From JAGTRB01 sp037439685 (lineage in GTDB: Archaea > Thermoproteota > Bathyarchaeia > TCS64): a stretch of 17,767 bases of DNA. The position numbers were made by a program, and so were the translations under genes. The stretch is taken from the NCBI GenBank assembly GCA_037439685.1, contig JBBIVO010000034.1, forward strand, positions 1 to 17,767, written 5' to 3'. The notes beneath the pieces were generated by a model. It was not told the DNA's origin. It made no database searches and was given only the letters and a program-made list of their open reading frames with translations. The stretch's first letter is position 1. Every line of letters starts with the position of its first letter. Shown in pieces: positions 14,777 to 17,767 of this stretch.

Positions 14777-14990
14777 TCAATAGTTCAACAAAATATTACC
14801 AACAAAGGATAGAAAAAACCCACAGAATACTTCAACGTCCCTGACAACTCCTTTAGATGAATACTCTTCAAGGATATCTCCACCATCCTCCTCGAGGTGG
14901 GTGGCGACGAGGGCGATCAAGGGAAGGTCTTGAGGCTCGCGGAGATATTTGGTTGAACGTCTCAAAATTTCATTCCTTAAAATTCATAGA
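14777..14990 (-). pseudogene. Protein-coding relic, not identified
   Basis: The minus strand is open for about 70 codons with no good start; a TTG at 14965 is the only candidate. The text is protein-like: LPLIALVATHLEEDGGDILEEYSSKGVVRDVE, then FCGFFLSFVGNILLNY and a stop. The end 'ILEEYSSKG..RDVE.F..FF' vaguely recalls C-terminal ends of transposases (aromatic, RW.VE.FFR-like), but this is weak. A stop in the same frame (about 14987) cuts off anything upstream. I take it as a gene fragment or a very small ORF. Confidence 0.35.
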
Positions 14991-15032
14991 AGGTTTTTAT
15001 TCTCCTATATCTGGTTGGGTTGACCGAGGAGA

Positions 15033-15314
15033 TTAAGCCTCTGACAGATCTTCAATGGTTTTATTTATATGTTGAGATTCATCAATTTCCTTTGACTCAA
15101 GTTCAGCCTGAGCCGACTCGGCAGACTTAATCTCAGCCTTCATAATCCTTGTTATATAACCTGCAACTCTGTTTCTTATCTTCTTAGATGATGTGAAGTT
15201 TATCTCTTTTAGAAACTGCTTATTCTCTTCGAAGTCCGCTGTGAACCTCTCAGGATATTTACCTACGAGCTCCTTTGAGGCCCGCTTCACGAGCTCTATT
15301 CTTACCTTTCCCAC
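15033..15314 (-). CDS. rps17e: Small-subunit ribosomal protein eS17 (S17e)
   Basis: 93 residues. The opening MGKVRIELVKRASKELVGKYPERFTADFEENK and the central SSKKIRNRVAGYITRIMK are the archaeal/eukaryotic S17e core, a three-helix protein of the small ribosomal subunit. A charged C-terminal tail rich in Glu, Ser and Gln (residues 63-93) extends beyond the shorter archaeal versions. The start is GTG 15314, fixed by the conserved MGKVR. The GAGGA upstream is almost adjacent to it, so initiation may depend more on a leaderless or short-leader mRNA. It is divergent from the histone gene with 175 bases between the starts. Confidence 0.93.
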   Translation of the reverse strand: MGKVRIELVKRASKELVGKYPERFTADFEENKQFLKEINFTSSKKIRNRVAGYITRIMKAEIKSAESAQAELESKEIDESQHINKTIEDLSEA

Positions 15315-15351
15315 TCCTCATCCCCGACAGGGGTATTGACCCAGCCCTCAC

Positions 15352-15360
15352 CTATTAAAG
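15352..15360 (-). promoter_or_regulatory. TATA-like box of rps17e
   Basis: The minus strand reads CTTTAATAG about 40 bases before the GTG at 15314, which leaves a leader of roughly 15 bases. Confidence 0.4.
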
Positions 15361-15445
15361 GTTTACCCCCTAGATAAGCTCTTGGCCATCGGTGAAGCCC
15401 CTAAGAGCACTGAGAAAGGGGGCTGACTCTTAAAATGGGCATAAA

Positions 15446-15485
15446 TTTTAAATATTTCTCGATGAGAAAGGAGAAAATGGGGGAG
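15446..15485 (+). promoter_or_regulatory. Histone-gene promoter and ribosome-binding site
   Basis: An A/T block TTTTAAATATTT starting at about 15446 serves as TATA box, and GGGGGAG at 15479-15485 lies four bases before the ATG at 15490. The predicted leader is about 14-18 bases. Confidence 0.5.
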
Positions 15486-15489
15486 TCTT

Positions 15490-15717
15490 ATGACGGAAGG
15501 CGAGATTAAGGTGGCCCCCATGCACAAGCTGATAAAAAGGGCGGGCGCCTCGAGGGTGAGTGAGGAGGGCGCCATCGCCCTAGGAGAGGCCCTCGAGGAG
15601 ATCGGCATCAAGATAGCCAAGGAGGCGATGGACTATGCGAGGCATGCGGGGAGGAAGACCATAAAGGCAAGGGATATAGAGATCGCCGCCCAGAAGGTCC
15701 TCGGAAGATCAAGCTAA
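15490..15717 (+). CDS. Archaeal histone
   Basis: 75 residues, a single histone fold of the HMfB type with a short N-terminal extension. Helix 1 ends MHKLIKRAGASRVSEEGA, where the glycine-alanine turn and the RVS motif match HMf proteins. The long central helix is IALGEALEEIGIKIAKEAMDYARHAGRKTI, and helix 3 KARDIEIAAQKVLG. RKTIKARDIE carries the arginine and lysine residues that touch DNA and the Arg-Asp pair that locks the fold. It dimerises and wraps DNA into chromatin-like fibres. There is no C-terminal extension. The ATG is preceded by GGGGGAG. The next gene starts 26 bases after the stop with its own TATA-like box. Confidence 0.95.
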   Translation: MTEGEIKVAPMHKLIKRAGASRVSEEGAIALGEALEEIGIKIAKEAMDYARHAGRKTIKARDIEIAAQKVLGRSS

Positions 15718-15726
15718 AATATTTAG
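15714..15726 (+). promoter_or_regulatory. TATA-like box overlapping the histone stop codon
   Basis: CTAAAATATTTAG begins within the last sense codon and stop of the histone gene and is centred about 24 bases before the ATG at 15744. The geranylgeranyl reductase gene therefore seems to have its own leaderless promoter although it lies only 26 bases downstream. Confidence 0.55.
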
Positions 15727-15743
15727 AGGCCTCAGCAGACTCG

Positions 15744-16934
15744 ATGCGACATCTAAGGTACGACGTGGTGGTTGTAGGGGCAGGCCCAGCGGGCTCAACA
15801 GCCGCTGGGACAGCGGCCGAGAAAGGGGTGAAGGTCCTTCTGATGGAGGAGCACCCCCAACCAGGCCTCCCGAACCACTGCGCCGAGGGGTTAAGCCATA
15901 ACGGCCTAAGGGATGCCGGGCTTGAGCCTACACCCGAGATCGTCAGCCAGAGGATTACCAGCATGAGGGTATACGCGCCCAATAGAAGGTTCATCGAGCT
16001 AAGGAGCCCAGATATGGTGGGATACACCATAAACCGGGATGCCTTCGACCGCCTCTTGGCGGAGAGGGCCGTGGAGGCAGGGGCTGAGCTTATGACCGAG
16101 ACCAGAGCCCTAAAGGTGATGAGGAAGGAAGGGGGAACCTCAGGGGTGCTGGCGGAGGGGAAGGGGGAGAGGCTTGAGATCGAGGCCAGGGTGGTGATCG
16201 GCGCCGACGGGAACGCCTCAGTGGTCAGGAGGTCCGCCGGCCTTGGAAAATGGTACCCGGATGTCGTCAGCTGCGCCCAGTTCAGGGTTGGTAACCTGGA
16301 CCTAGAAGACCCCGAGGTCAACGAGTTCTACGTGGGCTCCATATACGCTCCCGGAGGCTACGCCTGGATATTCCCAAAGTCCAAAAGCACCGCCAATGTC
16401 GGCCTCGGGGTCAGAAGAGGCCACAGGGAGCCGGCGATATCCTACCTAAAGAGGTTCATGGACTCCGATCCCAGGTTCAAGGGCTCGAAGATCCTAGGGT
16501 TGGCTGGGGGGATAACCCCGGTCTCCGGGGTCCTCAAGAGGATAGTGGGGGATGGGGTGATGCTGGTCGGGGACGCGGCGGGGCAGCTGATCCCGTGCAC
16601 GGGAGCCGGGGTCCACGCGGGCGTGGTGGCTGGGAGATTGGCCGGGGAGGTGGCGGCAGAGGCTGTGAAAAGCGGTGATGCGACCGCTTCCACCCTCTCG
16701 CTATACGAGCATCGATTCGACGCAGAGTGGGGCAAGAGGATAAGGGAGAGCAGGAGGGTCCTGGAGATGCTGGATAAGTTCAGCGACGAGGACCTAAACA
16801 CGCTCGCAGAGGTGATAACAGGGGAGGATATAATCGCACTGGCAAACGGCCTCGACGCCACTCGAGTCTTGGCCAAGATCCTTAAGAGATCCCCATTGAA
16901 GCTCATGAGGCTCATAGCCTCATATATAATATGA
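15744..16934 (+). CDS. Geranylgeranyl reductase-family FAD enzyme, probable digeranylgeranylglycerophospholipid reductase
   Basis: 396 residues, the normal length. In archaea such flavoenzymes saturate the double bonds of the geranylgeranyl chains of ether lipids. VVVVGAGPAGSTAA (8-21) is the FAD dinucleotide motif, with the acidic end of strand 2 at LMEEH (33-37). PNHCAEGLS (43-51) holds the family cysteine (C46). VVIGADGNASVVRR (around 151-164) and GDAAGQLIPCTGAGVHAGVVAGRLAGE (276-302) are the second and third flavin motifs. It is probably peripheral to the membrane. The start is supported by the TATA-like box 18-30 bases upstream. Electrons come from ferredoxin or a similar donor, which is not encoded nearby. 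Related menaquinone- or chlorophyll-specific reductases cannot be excluded, but archaeal context favours lipid. Confidence 0.9.
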   Translation: MRHLRYDVVVVGAGPAGSTAAGTAAEKGVKVLLMEEHPQPGLPNHCAEGLSHNGLRDAGLEPTPEIVSQRITSMRVYAPNRRFIELRSPDMVGYTINRDAFDRLLAERAVEAGAELMTETRALKVMRKEGGTSGVLAEGKGERLEIEARVVIGADGNASVVRRSAGLGKWYPDVVSCAQFRVGNLDLEDPEVNEFYVGSIYAPGGYAWIFPKSKSTANVGLGVRRGHREPAISYLKRFMDSDPRFKGSKILGLAGGITPVSGVLKRIVGDGVMLVGDAAGQLIPCTGAGVHAGVVAGRLAGEVAAEAVKSGDATASTLSLYEHRFDAEWGKRIRESRRVLEMLDKFSDEDLNTLAEVITGEDIIALANGLDATRVLAKILKRSPLKLMRLIASYII

Positions 16935-16978
16935 TATATGCTACACATAATATGACGAGTTCCAAGTGATTAACTGAG

Positions 16979-17010
16979 CCACCCCTAGATAATTCGACCT
17001 CTCTGGGTGG
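16979..17010 (+). terminator. Possible stem-loop downstream of the reductase gene
   Basis: CCACCC (16979-16984) and GGGTGG (17005-17010) can pair around a 20-base loop in the 151-base gap before the thermosome gene. The stem is short and lacks a T-run, so the call is weak. Confidence 0.3.
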
Positions 17011-17028
17011 GGCCGAGTAGAAGTAAAA

Positions 17029-17076
17029 CTTTATATTTAATCCCCCTTTCTGCTCTTTTAGCTAGTCCGTTGGAGG
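17029..17076 (+). promoter_or_regulatory. Thermosome-gene promoter and ribosome-binding site
   Basis: CTTTATATTTAA (17029-17040) is a good TATA-like box, about 50 bases before the ATG. GGAGG at 17072-17076 lies nine bases before it. Unlike several leaderless genes in the window, this gene would have a leader of about 25 bases. Confidence 0.55.
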
Positions 17077-17085
17077 CCTCGAGAG

Positions 17086-17767
17086 ATGGCTTACATGACG
17101 GGTAAACCCATCCTCATACTTAAGGAGGGAACCTCCAGGAGTAGGGGGAGGGACGCGAGGAAGTCGAACATCCTCGCAGCGAGGATAATAGGAGAGGCCC
17201 TTAAGACCACCTTGGGGCCTCGGGGGATGGATAAGATGCTGATAGACAGCCTTGGGGACATAACCATAACGAACGATGGTGCCACCATCTTAGACGAGAT
17301 AGAGGTTCAACACCCCGCTGCCAAGATGATGGTAGAGGTAGCCAAGGCCCAGGACGACGAGGTGGGAGACGGCACAACCACGGCCGTCGTCCTCGCAGGC
17401 GAGCTCCTGAGCAAGGCTGAGGAGCTCCTTGAGCAGAACATCCACCCATCCATAATCGTCTCGGGATATAAGAAGGCGTCGGAGAAGGCCCTAGAGCTCT
17501 TGGAGAAGCTGGCGGTCGAGGTGGATCTGGAGGATAGGGAGACCCTGGTCAAGCTCGCAACCACATCGATGAGGAGCAAGGCTGTCTCCCAAGTGGCAAC
17601 CCACTTCGCCGGGATAGCCATCGACGCTATAAAGCAGATAATGGAGGTGAAGGACGGCGAGACCGTCGCGGACGTCGACAACGTCCAGATAGTCAAGAAG
17701 GAGGGGAAGAGCCTGAACGAGACGGAGCTCGTGAGGGGGATAATAATAGATAAGGAGGTGGTCCACC
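17086..17767 (+). CDS. Thermosome (group II chaperonin) subunit, 3' end beyond the window
   Basis: The first 227 residues of a subunit that is normally about 540 long. Group II chaperonins form a double ring that folds proteins with ATP. TLGPRGMDKMLID (42-54) and ITNDGATILDEIEVQHPAAK (61-80) are the equatorial ATP-binding motifs, and GDGTTT (94-99) the phosphate-binding loop with the catalytic aspartate D95. The intermediate and apical domains begin after residue 145. The sequence is intact to the window edge. ATG 17086 has GGAGG at a normal distance; an ATG three codons later is possible. Which paralogous subunit this is (alpha, beta or gamma) cannot be decided. Confidence 0.97.
   Translation, partial: MAYMTGKPILILKEGTSRSRGRDARKSNILAARIIGEALKTTLGPRGMDKMLIDSLGDITITNDGATILDEIEVQHPAAKMMVEVAKAQDDEVGDGTTTAVVLAGELLSKAEELLEQNIHPSIIVSGYKKASEKALELLEKLAVEVDLEDRETLVKLATTSMRSKAVSQVATHFAGIAIDAIKQIMEVKDGETVADVDNVQIVKKEGKSLNETELVRGIIIDKEVVH

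Larger units (their letters stand above)
13854..15032. other. Gene-poor 1.2-kb region with many inverted repeats
   Basis: No ORF here looks like a protein. The longest, on both strands of 13908-14236, are proline-, arginine- or glycine-rich without motifs. The stretch holds a set of strong dyads: CCGAGGC/GCCTCGG (13996-14002 with 14031-14037) enclosing GAACCC/GGGTTC (14009-14014 with 14020-14025); AGGTTCCTT/AAGGAACCT (14124-14132 with 14137-14145); ATGGGTA/TACCCAT (14160-14166 with 14171-14177); and GGGGCTTCC/GGAAGCCCC (14735-14743 with 14754-14762). It may contain a structured RNA, decayed mobile DNA, or both. Confidence 0.45.

Noticed and set aside
1..17767. CRISPR array, tRNA or rRNA genes
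   Set aside because: No regularly spaced repeat and no T-arm-like GTTCGAATC stretch or conserved rRNA sequence was seen on either strand.

Overview
The window reads as chromosomal DNA of an archaeon, probably of the Thermoproteota/Bathyarchaeia side. It carries archaeal information-processing and lipid genes: ribosomal protein S17e, an archaeal histone, a geranylgeranyl reductase, a thermosome subunit, Trm1, archaeal NadM, RtcA and an Lhr-type helicase. Several starts lie about 25 bases downstream of a TATA-like box (leaderless style), AGG and ATA codons are frequent, and GTG/TTG starts are common. The lineage is an inference from gene content and style; no rRNA gene is present.

Layout. Positions 1-503 (minus) hold the edge of a GT4-like glycosyltransferase with a short N-terminus and unusual CGN arginine codons, divergent from a BlaI/MecI-like winged-helix repressor (569-988). 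A 12-base element occurs on both sides of that promoter. A hairpin (1013-1044) precedes an MBL-fold hydrolase (1076-1726), which converges on a DUF1805 protein (1745-2062). A divergent promoter then serves the large Lhr-family helicase (2144-5021, interrupted by two runs of N), followed by an AroM-family protein (5071-5736). Convergent to it is a two-gene operon of unrecognised exported proteins (7057 down to 5742).

Positions 7058-8283 hold a frameshifted transposase relic and decayed sequence. A two-gene RNA-modification operon follows on the minus strand: Trm1 (tRNA G26) and an FtsJ/RlmE-like 2'-O-methyltransferase. Next come an AT-rich intergenic stretch, an orphan single-pass membrane protein (10530-11186), a gene-free 320-base gap, and a tight minus-strand operon nadM - B3/B4-domain protein - rtcA (13802 to 11508). 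Positions 13803-15032 contain no convincing gene but have several strong inverted repeats and a relic ORF. The window ends with rps17e (minus), divergent from the histone, then the geranylgeranyl reductase with its own apparent leaderless promoter, and the first 227 codons of a thermosome subunit.

Most of the window is housekeeping: RNA modification and repair, chromatin, lipid saturation and protein folding. The parts without a known explanation are the exported protein pair, the orphan membrane protein, the repressor with its repeated element, and the hairpin-rich gap at 13.9-14.8 kb. I found no CRISPR array, tRNA or recognisable defence system. Two runs of N make the Lhr sequence incomplete.
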